DNA of 64,000 nucleotides from Pyrrhoderma lamaoense. Taxonomy: Eukaryota > Basidiomycota > Agaricomycetes > Hymenochaetales > Hymenochaetaceae. The position numbers and the translations under genes are program-made. Numbering within the stretch: position 1 is the stretch's first letter; each line of letters starts with the position of its first letter. This document shows, in pieces, positions 1 through 11,982 of this stretch. The stretch is taken from contig NBAZ01000040.1 of assembly GCA_002794735.1 (NCBI GenBank), forward strand, positions 1-64,000, written 5' to 3'. The notes under the pieces are model-generated. The model saw only the letters and a list, made by a program, of their open reading frames with translations, was not told where the DNA came from and made no database searches.

Positions 1-2314
1 TTTGGAAGGCAAACAAAGTCCAAACGGCGATCCACCAGATAGACTCCAGATCATGCATATAATTTGCCCAAACACCCTTTTCCGGATACGCCCTAACAGA
101 ATCTGTAATCTTACCGATTTTTGTAAAGTCAATCAACTTCGGTCTGAAGCGATAGGAGCGCGTAGCAACTTCAATAGCCGTGAAGTCAGGAGTGCCCTGT
201 TAGGTGAATTTGAGTCATAACATTCCTTATTCGATATTTAAAGTCATACAGTCCGGACATCACATTTTCCATCGGTACCCACCCTCTTCGCGAACTCTAA
301 ATCTCCGATGAGACCTCGACGTATCCCGTAACGGGATCGACATGTAGATACAGATTCCCTGGACTAAGATCACGATGGATCCACCCGGCTTTGTGAATGA
401 ATGAAAGAGCTAAATCGCCATCAGACAGAAAGGGACAAGGGTTAGAGTTTCTGGACTTGCCTTTAACCGTACAAATGAGTACGAACGCCATATCCTTTAG
501 ATTTCGTAGTTTGTGGTAAGGGATAGCAACCTCCTTGAACACTATTCTGTAATGCCAACGGTGAACAGGAGCAATATTTCTGTTGGCTTTCAATCTAAGT
601 GTTTTCTCTCGGCATTCACCATCCGTTTCTTTCTTATAGCCCTCAGAAGTCTTCGTAGAGTTGAACTTATTTCCAAATTCTTCGCCCGGTAAGGTATCTG
701 TATAATAGATTTCGGGCCCACGCCACGAAGAATAACAATTCTCGTATGATCGTCTCGTCCCCTAACTTTTACTCTTCCAGACATAATAGGGGTTAATATT
801 AAGCCTTCAACACAAGTGCGCTCCTCATCGTCCTTTATATCGTCGAGAATTTTCCGCCGTGTTACATCTTCTGTTTCATATTTTTCCCCGGGCCAATAAT
901 CTTTGATGATTACAGGATCTTTTTCTGCTACATCAGTAACGCTAAAAGCTTTATAGATTCGGGTCCCCGCAGTGTAGACGCCATCCGCCTTGATGTCTGA
1001 TATTATGTTTGAGGATGTCGTCCTGAAATGACTCCCAGCAGTCTCGATTGTGTACTCTCGTTCACACCCATCATATCTTGCAGTAAAAGTTTCATCCCAA
1101 CCAAGATCAACTTTGTCAGCAAATACTAGCGAAAGAACCACTTTAATCATTGTCAACGGTTCCTACAAAAAGCTTTATCAGTGGATGAAGGTGGCTAGAG
1201 TATTGGTGCATACGCTATTGAAGTCAAAAGAATCACTTGCTATTATTACGCTTCGACTGTAAGTCCATATTCTCATACTAGTATTTTCGATGCTTGCACC
1301 AAGGGTGAACCTCCTGCACGGGTCGATGGACATGCAGTGCTGGAGACTGTGAAGTACCTGCTGGGCATTCTGTAGAATGAGATGGTATTAGAATCGACAA
1401 ATTATCAATAAAAATATGTAATTACATCATGTGCTCCATTCTTTGCTTTTTTGAAGTGGAAAGACATAGCAGCATTATACCAGTGCCTTCCTTCCAAAGA
1501 CTCCGGATATGTGCTATCAGGATCCTCAAGATAGAGTTGAGCATCTGGCTTAATATCGCTATCCCTCTCTGACCAGATAGCGTTGTTCCCATCGGCATGA
1601 AGAAAGGTCGTTGGGAATATATGTGCACCACTTGTTTCCCGTGCCGCTTTTGTAATAGCATTGAAGATATTGACGAAAGGATCATCATAGACTATCGTTT
1701 CATGAGAGCTAGAGTCCTTGGGACTTTGGGAAAATCCCTCCAATAGTATTGTTTCGTGTCGACAGTTTTTTTGAGTATCCAGATTTAATGCAATAGTCAA
1801 GAATTTCATCGACTTTAAACTCTGTTCGAAGAGGAGGTAGAACGTAATCGAAAAAGTACGACATTCTTCCACACCTGACTTCTCCTCCAAGATATTCGAT
1901 AATGGCTCGACGATGGGCCTTCGTGTAACGACATCGAGACTCACTCCATTCGCTAAGTCTCCTCTCATTGGTGTATCCGTGATTGGGAGCTGAAGTTTCC
2001 GCTCTGGTGTTTTCTCACGAAGGCAAGATGAAGACGTGACTCTTTCAGGTACAGGGGGTGGGGGCATGCTTGAGTCAATTTCGATATCTGTAGCTTTCCT
2101 CTTTCCTTTTGTGTCCCTCTGTGTACTGGAAGATGCATAAGGATTTACAGCCTTCAGAGGATTACTGGGTTCAAATCTTAGTCTTTTTTATCTATTTATC
2201 TATAAAAAGGGGGTAAACATACCCAACGTAAGCTGTGATAAAGTTTTTGAATGAGAATTTAGAAGTTTTTGAGCTAGATGGCATGTTTTGAGGTACAAGA
2301 CCATCGTTAGTCAT
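1..2314 (-). pseudogene. FunK1-type protein kinase, copy A (3' end cut by window edge, frame-disrupted)
   Basis: Fungal-specific FunK1 kinase-like gene running off the left edge. The start at 2314 sits in a CCACCATGAC context shared with copies B and D; exon 1 is 92 nt, as in B, D and E. Family motifs are present: LGWDETFTARYDG, HRWHYRIVFKEVAIPYHK, the catalytic loop WIHRDLSPGN near 370, GLIGDLEFAKRV near 300 and GTPDFTAIEV near 200. The coding frame is broken at least four times relative to copy E: a -1 near 1954, a -2 near 1760 that restores frame, a -1 near 697 (before LPGEEF) and a -1 near 325. The exon 4 donor is GC rather than GT. The kinase tail lies outside the window. This is either a decaying pseudogene or a gene with uncorrected base-call deletions; I lean to pseudogene because of the number of lesions. 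Confidence 0.6.
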
Positions 2315-3375
2315 GGTGGAAAGGAGTTACTTTGTCAAAGGTTAGCGGAACGCGTCTGATCACCGTTACAGACACCGCGACTTGTCACGCGTTACTTTCT
2401 TTTTTTCACTTATTTATGTAACTATCAATATATTTTAACGTCCGTCGGTTCAATATACTAGACAAAAGCGTCATTTTCTTTCTTCCCCATCATGAAAACT
2501 AATATGCTGAGTCACTTAAGGAGCCTGATTTGTATACGATCTCATTTTAAAAAAGAGTTAAGGGTTTGAACAAGTTATCATAAAGATCTCACCGGCTGTA
2601 GTAGATCGAATTTGCGTGATAACTTGATAATTTATGTTCAATGGTCTTCTTGTATCATACAGATCCACTCTACTTCTTAGTTTGTCTGTCTCTGTAGTAA
2701 GCTCGAGCTATGTAATATAATACGTATATAACTCTGATGATCTGATGACCAGAGGGAGCAGTAATCATGGTACAAGTACATATCATGACTTGATTTTCAA
2801 TTAGTTCAAGGGCAAAAGACCAGATGTTAAAGCCGATCTATAATGCCACTCGGTCAGAGAGGGATAGTTTTACCGACACCTTCATTATGTGAGCAGTGAA
2901 AATAGATGTTGAAAACATTCCAAAAAACTCTAACTAGGGCCTGCCCACTTATTTAGAGTATGAAAAAAAGAGAGAAAAAAACTTATCTTTGTACGATAAA
3001 TATCTTCCGCTTCGTGTGGTGTTTGCTTCCACAGTACAGCTTTCAGACTCCATGTCTCCTCGTATGAGCATTCCTTCAGAGTATTGCTTGGTTATATTAA
3101 TTAGCGAGTAAATTAAGAAAACTAGACATAGAGTAGATGTCTTTCGAAATATCATCTTAGTCTACAGTTTCGTACTAGATAGATCCGTTAGATCGAGACA
3201 TATGTTTTATAGAGAGCATTACATGATATCAATGTGGAGAAGACCTGATAATATAGCAAAACTAGTAAGTAACTGGGAAAAGCAAGGCCGAAAGCAAAAA
3301 TAACAGTTGCGAAGAAAATGCAAAAGACTACGAAATCTCCAATTCATTATTAGATCAATTAAATTGTTAAACATA
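2315..3375. other. Intergenic: promoter of copy A and 3' flank of copy B
   Basis: No gene seen. Two ACGCGT hexamers lie upstream of copy A at 2350-2355 and 2387-2392. The part near 3217-3325 is the 3' flank of copy B and resembles the flanks of C, D and E (a purine-rich stretch containing a variant of AAGACCTGATAAGATAGCAA). Confidence 0.6.
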
Positions 3376-6300
3376 TCATCGTTTCCACTTTTGTAGCTTT
3401 TTTGCAGATGCAGCGGCTTTACTTCTCGATCGAGTCACACGAGCTTCTGTAGCTCTTTTTGTAATTCTTGGCTCTGGTTTCTTGCCCACTGCTTTCATGA
3501 CTTTCTTTGTCATGGACCTTGTGACCCTCTGATTCTCAGACGGTACTGGTTCATTGTCTATCATGGTATTCCTCTTTGCCCTACTCCTTGTGAGTGGCCT
3601 TGAATATGTGGTGCCGTTATTTGGCTTATTATCTCTGTCTTTTGGTCTACTCTTCCTTGTCCCCTTGTCTTTTGCTAGACCTATTTTCTGCGCAGGCGTT
3701 CTATTTTCTCGAACTTCCTCGTTGTCTTCTGGTACAGCCATATTTATCTTTTCATCCACTTTATCTTGCAGGACAGATATGGTTTTGTCAGCGACAGTAC
3801 CTAAGCCTGAAGTGTTAAAATTAGTATCCATCTTATCTGGCATGTATAGAAATACAATACCTGATAGAATAACTTTATCGCTTTCGTCTGAGATTTCTCT
3901 CCTTTTGAACAAAATCAGTTATACATATCTACATATCTTAAGGATACAGACCTTGTTTTCTTTGCTGGATGGTCATCCATACTTGTCGAGTGGGTGGTAC
4001 ATCCGGAAGTTGACGTGGTCTGGGTGAAAACCAGAGGTTCAATTTTAACGGGGACGATAGGAGTTCTATCTTCCATTACACGTCTTAATGCCGTTATTAT
4101 CTCGTCGTGCAATGAACCCTCATCCGTCAGGGTAATCGGAAATTTTCCTTTACATTCTTCTGCTCTATAGCTTTTTAGTAGAGAATCTCTTATACTCGCT
4201 ACAGCCGATTTTAGTGTCGGAAGGGAGCTCGGGAAGTCTGCGTTAAAGTGAAATTCAGCATCTTTCAAGAAAAATTCTTGCCGATACCAATTATCTTTGT
4301 TTCCATCAAAAATTTGGTTAAGAAGATTCGCTTGATTATAGATCATCACTTTATAACCCATCGTTTCTGAGTCCACGCTGGATGCGTTTCGAAACTGGAA
4401 TAAGGTATGGGCTAGTATCCACCAGATAGACTCTAAATCGTGTATATAATTTGCCCAGAAGGTTCTTCTGATCATGAGAATTTGTTCTTTGAAGAAGTGA
4501 TTCCAATTCGCACTGGACTTGAAATCTAGTTTATTATACGATCTTGGCTTGAAGCAGTAAGACCGTCTGGTAACTTCAATAGCCATAAAATCAGGTGTGC
4601 CCTATTTGATAAATATTTGTATAAGACGTTATGGTTCGTTGATAAGCAAAGTAATTTCTTACAATTGGTATCTCAAACTTCCCTCCACTTCCAACTTGCT
4701 TCGCGAATTCTAAGTCTCCGATAAGGCCTCGGAGCGTTCTGGTGACAGGGTCAACATAAAGATAGAGATTTCCCGGGCTAATATCTCTATGAACCCATCC
4801 TGCTTTATGCATACAACGAAGAGCTGAATTACCGTTGAGTAAGTCCAACAGAATAAAATGACAAAAGACTAACCCGTAACGGCACAATTAAGAACATACC
4901 CCTTGTCTTCTAAGCGACATACTTTGTGGTAGGGAATGGCAACTTCTTCGTATACTATTCGATAATGCCAGCGATGAGTGGTGCCTAAATCTCGGCTCTC
5001 TTCCAATTCAATGGTCTCCTCCCGATGTTGATTACTTGCTTCGTTCGTTAAACCTCCAGGGACCTTTGCTGAGTTATTCTCGCTCATAAGTTCCTCATTT
5101 GGTAGAGGGGATTGGTGTGTTGCCTCAGGACTCATGCCACGTAAGATATCAATCTTCGTATGGTCGTCCTGGCCCCTGATCTTAACCCTTCCAGATAAAA
5201 TCGGGGTCAACGTCGAACTTTTAACAAGCTCTCGTTCTATATCATCAGCCAAGCTAGCAAGAATTTTCTGACGTATTACGTCTTCCGTTTCATTATTCTC
5301 ACTGGGCCAGAAGTCCTTGATAATCACCGGCTCCTTCTCTTCTATGTCCTCATCTCTGAAAGCTCTGTAGATCCTCGTACCTGCAGTGTCAATCATATTT
5401 GCTTTTATATCCAAAATGACATTTGAAGAGGTTGTCCTGAAGTGGTTTCCGGAAATATCGAACGTGAACTCCCGTTCACTCCCATTATACCGTGCAGCTA
5501 GAGTTGGATCCCATCCTAGATCTATCTTGTCCGCAAACACAACAGAAAGAACTACTTTAATCATTGTAAGTGGATCCTATAACATGCTTCGTTAGTGGAT
5601 GGGGATAAGTTAGATATTGATACGTACATTATTATAATTAAAAGACTCGCTGGCCATGATAGTACTGCGATTGAATACCCATAATCTCATACGAGTGTCC
5701 TCGATGGTTGCACCGAGAGTAAATCGTCTGCAATGATCAACGAACATGCAGTGTCGAAGCCTACGGAGTACCCGCTCAGTATTCTGAAAAGGGCAGAAGT
5801 GTCGATATAGAGGATTAGCTAAAAGAAAGAAAGATGCTACATCATATTTACTATTCCTTACATTCTTATTCATATGAAAACTTATGGCATTATTATACCA
5901 AATTCTTGCATCAAGGGATTCCGGGTATGTGTCATCGTAGTTGTGCAGACATAGTTGAGCGTCTGGTATGATATCGCTATCTATATTAGTATTCGATTGA
6001 ATAATATCATTCCCACTAGCATAGAGAAAAGTGGTTGGGGATGTATCAACAGAACTTGTTTCCTGGGCTGCCTTCGTAACCGCATCGAAAATACCTATAA
6101 AAGGCTTAGTAGATACGGCATGTTCATGTGATCTTGCATCCTTGGAGCACTCTGAGAGGCCCTCCCAGTAGTATTTATCCGTAGTAGTGCTCTTTTTGAG
6201 TGTCTTGTTTTTGATGCAGAAGTCAAATATTCGGTCGATGTCGAATTCGGGACGGATGGGAGGAAGAACGTGGTCGAAGAAGAAATCTATCGTTCTCCGA

Positions 6301-6676
6301 TCCACTCCTGTCTCTTCCTTCGGCGATAACATAGTTACTTCCTGTTGTGTTGTTGTATATACACGCTTGGAGTCAGTGTTGAATGATTCATATTTTGGTT
6401 TTACTGTTTTTTCACAAAGCTGAGACGTAGACGAGATTCTTGTAGATGCAGGTACCAAGTTTGAATCACACTCTCCAAGATCCGCCGCCTTCCTCTTACC
6501 CTTTGTAACCTCAGTTTTCCTGTAAAAGAGACTATTAATTTAATATTAGTATCTACGTTATGGCGAGAAAATGATACGATTTACCGTTTAAAATTCGACG
6601 GAGGATTTATTGGTGCTATCTCTGGAGCATTGTAGCTCACGGGTTCATTTTGAGGATTGGCATCGTCAGTTGTCAT
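3376..6676 (-). CDS. FunK1-type protein kinase, copy B (intact)
   Basis: Fungal-specific protein kinase-like gene. My splicing gives seven exons: 6676-6585, 6519-5841, 5783-5628, 5576-4874, 4823-4663, 4601-3952 and 3901-3376, all in phase, 988 aa. The start is the ATG in CCACCATGAC. Domain order: unknown N-terminal region with VLPPIRPEFDIDRIFDF; FunK1 lobe with RRFTLGATIEDTRMRLW and LGWDPTLAARYNGSERE; HRWHYRIVYEEVAIPYHK; catalytic loop WVHRDISPGNLYLY; a DFG-position motif GLIGDLEFAK (DLE, not DFG); activation-segment end GTPDFMAIEV; NYIHDLESIWWI; then a Lys/Arg/Ser-rich tail with QRVTRSMTKK and ARVTRSRSK. The substrate is unknown for the family. The 5' half (5221 to the promoter at 6866) is about 98% identical to copy D. 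No lesion seen. Confidence 0.85.
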
Positions 6677-8255
6677 GGTGGAAAATAGTCAGACAAAGGT
6701 TTCCGTAGGCTAGTGGTATGAAGAGCACACGCTTGTTTTGTTGTTTAATCTTAAATCTAATCAGGTGTCCGGGTCTGATCTAGTCGCGATACACGTGATG
6801 GAGATTAGTCGCGACGTGCTTGTAACTTGTAACTGCGTTCACTGTATCAGTGCATGATTACAACACGAGTTAGCGGATCCATAGTTTGTTAGGATATTCT
6901 TGATTAGCCTGGCCGGCAAATGTGTAATTGACCGAGTGCAATGCCTTGTCAGCCAGCTTTCTGTTGCCTCCCATGTCTAGCTTCGTCCCACATCCCTGAA
7001 GCAAAGGATTGATTCTACACATGTCGAGTACGAAATCATATTCTATTATTATGTACCGCGATCGGAGATAGAATACAACAAGTCAGCCTTTCGGAGAAAA
7101 TGCAACTGACTGTAGTTCACTATTAGCATGTTTCTCCGGAAAGATAGTTCGTACCAATGGATTTGGAAAAGTATACTCTATAAATGACTTGGTTCATGAT
7201 GCTGCAGCTGTCTAAGTGTATTTTTTGTACTTCAGCTCGCCTCTGCTACGTTGTTAGGAATACCACATGTATACTCTACTTCCTGGCTGTTCGTTTAATG
7301 GTATAGTGTGTGTGATATCAATAGGGAATCAGAATCCCATTCCCAAGCGTGTGGTTATCATTTTAATGTGAGTGTACAAATATGATATTTACTTACACTT
7401 TTCATCAATATAATCTCATCCAAACTCCTGTCCAAAGCGAACAATGCATCAAATAGATATGAGACGAATCATATATAGCATCTATCTCTTTTGAGGAGTA
7501 CAAAGATCATCTCCCCGGTGGATATAAGCGAGAAGTGATAACTACGGTATCGATCAGCAAATCAGTCGTGGACTACGGTAGCAGAGAATAAATCTTCAAA
7601 CAAAAGGAAGCACGTTTCATAATGCTGCTACCGTCAAGTTCAGCTCTATTGAAACCTCCCAATATGTTAGTAAGTCTCCGTGATCATTCGAACCCTATGC
7701 TTTACGAACAGACTTTTTCAATAGCAATCATACTTTTGGTATGTGACACCAAGGCGATGGTAGTAGATATCGGAAAAGAACATAGTCATTTGATATGTAA
7801 GGTCAAGCAGTACCCATGTAAATTTGTATACTCATTTTTGTATTGCAACTCATGAGGTTCGTTGAAAATGCCCTCTTAGTACCGTTTGTGAACAAGATGA
7901 TTCCATGTCTACCGCCTCATTGTCTGTTACTAGTGTGATAAAATATCTGCGCTGAAGAGGATTGAATCGCTAATCTATAGGAAACTGAATTAAGAATGAT
8001 TTTCAAGGTGCCAAAAAAGCTACAATTTCATTACTATAGATAAAGTCGTAAAACGAGACATGAGTGTAAACAAATAAAATGAAGTTGTGGTATATTAAAT
8101 TCAATGTGAGCACTTGCTATATATTGACATGTATTTGTACAATGCGGGGAAAGCCTGTTAAGATAGCAAATTCAAAAGCAATGAGAAAAACAAAACACTC
8201 AGATGGCTAATATAAAGATACATAAAACATAAAACATGAAACATAAAACATCCCT
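6677..8255. other. Intergenic: promoter of copy B and 3' flank of copy C
   Basis: The first 190 bases belong to the tract shared with copy D and contain two direct copies of TAGTCGCGA (6781-6789 and 6806-6814). Similarity to the copy D flank stops abruptly near 6866. The stretch 6870-8120 is AT-rich with only short ORFs; I see no gene. From about 8125 it resembles the 3' flanks of the other kinase copies. Confidence 0.6.
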
Positions 8256-11200
8256 TCACTTTGTTTTTTTAGCAGCGGGTTTACTTCTTGAACGGGTTAC
8301 ACGAGCTGCAGGGGTCCTTTTGGGAGCGTTAGACTCCGTATCCTTGTTGTCCGTCATCTCAGCAGCCTTTTCCGCCTTTTTGGTCATTGACCTCGTAACC
8401 CTCCGGTTTTCACTTTGTATTAGCTTCTTGTCTGCCATAGCTGCCGTAGCTGCTTTATTTTCCTTACTTCTAGCAGCGGGCTTCGAGAAAGCTCCAGTAC
8501 GCGATTTCTTGCGTCTATCTCCAGAACGAGATTTCACTGGCACCACCTCGGCCTTACTAGGTTTCTTGTCTTTCATCGTGTCCTCTGTTATATCCTTATC
8601 TATAATTTGACCTAGATTAGATACCTTATTGATTGAGCTGTCTCGTTTGCCACCGGACTGGGACTCCGATACGATAACGATCGTTTCTTCACATGATCCA
8701 CTAGCTTGTACCGTAGATCTTGCTCTGTCGGAATCAGCACCTTGATCTGGAGCACGCTCCTTATATTCTGAGTCGTTTGGCAAGCACGGAGTTTGACGAT
8801 CTGGTATATTCGCTTCTTCACCATTAACAGGCCCTTCACTCCTATTTGAAGAATGTTAAAGGCGTAAATACCATTGACATTTGAAAAGGACATACCTTGT
8901 CTTCTTTTCAGGGTACTCATCTGTTCTTGTCGCATGAGTACTTCGTTTGAGGGTTGTTATGGGCTTGCTTAAATCCGAGGATTTCATATCGATGGGTACA
9001 ATGTGAGTGCCATCCTTCAATACAGGATCTAATGCCTCTAATATCTCATTGTGAAGTCTCTCGTCCGTCATCTTGACAGGACTGACCCCTTTACGCCCCT
9101 CCCTCGTATATTATTCTACCAACAAGTCTCTGATCCGCATTACCGCAAACCCTAACGTCGAAAGGGTCTCCGGGATGCTACCCATGACATCTCCAAAGTT
9201 AGATTCCACTGTGAAGAACTAGGCCGAGCTTCATTATCCATAGTCCCACGAAATAATCTACTAAAGTGATAAGCTTGGTTGTTCACCCCTTCTTTATAGC
9301 CCGGGCTATCTATATCCGCCTTTGAGCTCTCGAAAGCAAGTAGAGACCACACTGCAATCCACCAGATAGATTCTAAATCATGAATGTAATCCGCCCAAAC
9401 CCCTCTTTTATTGTACGCGGAGACAGCATCTTTGTACGACTTGGCGCCCCGGGTCCGATAGGTGGTTGGTATGAAGCGATGCGTCCGTGTAGCAACTTCA
9501 ATGGCCGTAAAGTCTGGCGTTCCCTATACAATTCATATAAGCCATAGTAGCTTCATCAATTTTAGACTTTCTTACAGTTCGAACATCACAGCTTGCTCCC
9601 ATCCCAATTCTCTTTGCGAACTCTAAATCTCCAATCAGACCTCGTCTCTCCCCAGTAACGGGATCAGTGAAAAGGTACAGATTTCCAGAACTGAGGTCAC
9701 GATGGACCCAGCCTACTTTGTGAATGGAACGAAGAGCTACATAGCTATTAGATAAAACAGAATCAAACAGACAACAATAGACGTGCCTTTAACTGCACAT
9801 TGGAGTACAAGACCTATATCTGCCAAATTACGTAATTTGTGGTAAGGAATGGCAACTTCTTTATATACTATCCGATAATGCCATCGGTGAACGTATGTTG
9901 ATCCTCGGTTCGTTTGCATTTTGAGAGTTACATCCCGATATTGACCGTCTGTTTCTTTCTTAAAACCTTCAGAGGTCTTCGTTATACTGGCTTTAATTCC
10001 GACTTCCTCCTTGGGTACTGGAATTGTGTACTTTGCTTCAGGACCCATACCACGGAGTATTGTTAATCTCGTATGCTCTTCTTGACTCCTGATCTGAACT
10101 TTCCCAGATGCAATGGGAGTCAGAGTCGTGAGCCTGACAAACTCTCGCTCTTCGTCATCCTTTATATCAAGAAGAATTTTCTGCCGTGTTGCGTCTTCGG
10201 TCTCATACTTCTCACCGGGCCAGAAATCCTTGACAATAACCGCCTCCTTCTCTTCTATATCTTCAGTCCTGAAAGCCTTGAAGATTCTCGTGCCTGCAGT
10301 GTAAATACCATCCGCTTTGATGTCTGAAATTATGTTCGAAGAGGTTGTCCTGAAATGATTTCCAGCAATCTCTATTTTAAACTCCCGTTCACTTCCATCG
10401 TACTGTGCGGTCATTGTTGGATCCCACCCGAGATCAATCTTGTCAGCAAATATTAGCGAAAGAACTACCCTAATCATTGTTAAAGGCTCCTATAAAACGC
10501 TCTATCAGCAGATGAAGTAGTTTGAATAGTAGTGCATACAATATTGAAGTCAAAGGAATCACTAGCAATAAACATGCTGCGATTGAATGTCCACAGCCTC
10601 ATACGGGTGTCCTCGACGGTTGCGCCAAGGGTGAATCTCCTACACGGGTCAATGGACATGCAATGTTGTAGGCTATGAAGTACCTGTTGGGCGTTCTGCA
10701 GTGAAAGGAGTGTCAGTATTGAAGAAAGTTCCTTTGAAAGCATTAAAAACGCACATCATATGTTCCAGTCGTTGATTTCTTGAAATGAAGACTAAAGGCA
10801 GCATTATACCAATGTTTTCCTTCTAAGAATTCTGGATACGTGTCCTCAGGATTTTCTAGGTAAAGCTGCGCGTCTGGTTTTATATCACTATCTCTTTCTG
10901 ACCAGGTAGCGCTATTTCTGTCAGCATGAAGATGTGCAGTCGGAAACAAGTATGGATTTGTTTCCCGGGCTGCCTCTGTGATTGTGTTAAATATATTAAC
11001 AAATGGCTTATTATAGACGACTGTTTCGTGGGCTCCATCCTCTTTAGGACTCCGTGTGAGCCCATTCCAGCAATAAGTACTTGTGATGGTATTCTTTTTA
11101 AGCATCTTCTTCTTGATACAGTACTTGAAAATTTGATCGATGTCAAACTCCGGTCGAATGGGAGGCAAAACATGATCGAAAAAATAGTTCATCGACCCTT

Positions 11201-11608
11201 TTTTTACTTCGCCCCCAAGATACTCAATTATTGCTCGGCGTTGAGGTTTCGTATATAAACACCGAACCTCACCCCATTCACCAAATCTATCTCTTGGGGT
11301 GTATCACTTTTCGGTAATTCTAGTTTCCGCTCTGGAGTTTTGAATCGGAGGCAGGAGTTAGAAACAGCATCTCCAATCATAGGAGGTGGGGGCATATTCG
11401 TTCTATGACCGTCGACATCATTAGCTCTCCTTTTACCCTTTGGCTCGCCTTGGTTTTCTGAGGTATATAGTGAAGTATCAGGGTTTACAAAACTGCCAAT
11501 TTCGAATTTAAGTAATCTAATTTAAAGAAGGTTTTATCAAGTATACCTCTTCGAGTCTTCTGTAAAAGCTTTTTTGAGTTTCCCTGTTGTTTTGGAGCCA
11601 GATGGCAT
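8256..11608 (-). pseudogene. FunK1-type protein kinase, copy C (frameshifts and an in-frame stop)
   Basis: Same seven-exon layout as copies B and E. The first ATG of the other copies is lost, so the start is the second conserved Met at 11608, giving a 62-nt first exon in the same phase. Motifs: VLPPIRPEFDIDQIF, CRRFTLGATVEDTRMRLW, LGWDPTMTAQYDGSERE, HRWHYRIVYKEVAIPYHK, WVHRDLSSGNLYLF (Ser instead of the usual Pro), GLIGDLEFAKRIG, GTPDFTAIEV, DYIHDLESIWWIA, and a basic tail with RRVTRSMTKK and ARVTRSRSK. Lesions against copy E: a -1 near 11283 (T run), a -1 near 9217 (T run) and an in-frame TAA near 9110 in exon 6. The exon 4 donor is GC (GCACGT, 9786-9781). The stop codon is not explained by a base-call deletion, so this copy is the best pseudogene candidate. 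Confidence 0.65.
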
Positions 11609-11670
11609 ATTATGAGGAACAAAGCTGGTGATAGAATAAAGTGAAGATATCAATATTAATGAAAGGCGAA

Positions 11671-11712
11671 ACGCGTCTAAGAACGTTACACTTATCACGA
11701 CGCGTCACGCGT
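11671..11712. promoter_or_regulatory. ACGCGT cluster upstream of FunK1 copy C
   Basis: Three ACGCGT palindromes lie at 11671-11676, 11700-11705 and 11707-11712, 60-105 bp upstream of the copy C start. Copy A has two at similar distance (2350-2355, 2387-2392). ACGCGT is the core of the MluI cell-cycle box bound by the MBF complex in yeasts; binding here is inference only. Confidence 0.4.
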
Positions 11713-11725
11713 TACGTTCACCCTA

Positions 11726-11980
11726 CTAGGTGGGTACAAAAAGTGCTTGATACCCCAAAACAGAAGGAGATTCTCATACCCTCCAACATATATACTTCTC
11801 TGCTCAATCGCGACTTTTTTTGCCTCTCAGTTTAGTTCTTTCATTTAGGAGTGACATTTTGCCAGCTTTTATCTTGTACTTGGAATGTTAATTGGACGGA
11901 ACCTATAATTTTCTGTTGCATAAGTTGCGTATATGCGTGATCGATGATCGAAGTGTCCGAACACTTTTTGTACCCACCTG
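11726..11980. mobile_element. Tc1/mariner-like MITE, 255 bp
   Basis: The two ends form an inverted repeat of about 20 bp: the left end begins CTAGGTGGGTACAAAAAGTG and the right end, reverse-complemented, begins CAGGTGGGTACAAAAAGTG. A TA dinucleotide abuts each side (11724-11725 and 11981-11982), matching the TA target duplication of the Tc1/mariner superfamily. There is no transposase ORF inside, so this is a non-autonomous element. It sits just upstream of the FunK1 copy C promoter elements. Confidence 0.7.
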
Positions 11981-11982
11981 TA

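Noticed and set aside
3554..4027. Plus-strand ORF of 157 codons across the end of FunK1 copy B
   Set aside because: It is the antisense shadow of exons 6 and 7 of copy B; the minus strand has the family motifs.
7622..7855. 77-codon plus-strand ORF between FunK1 copies B and C
   Set aside because: No recognisable motif, no partner exon, and AT-rich intergenic composition.
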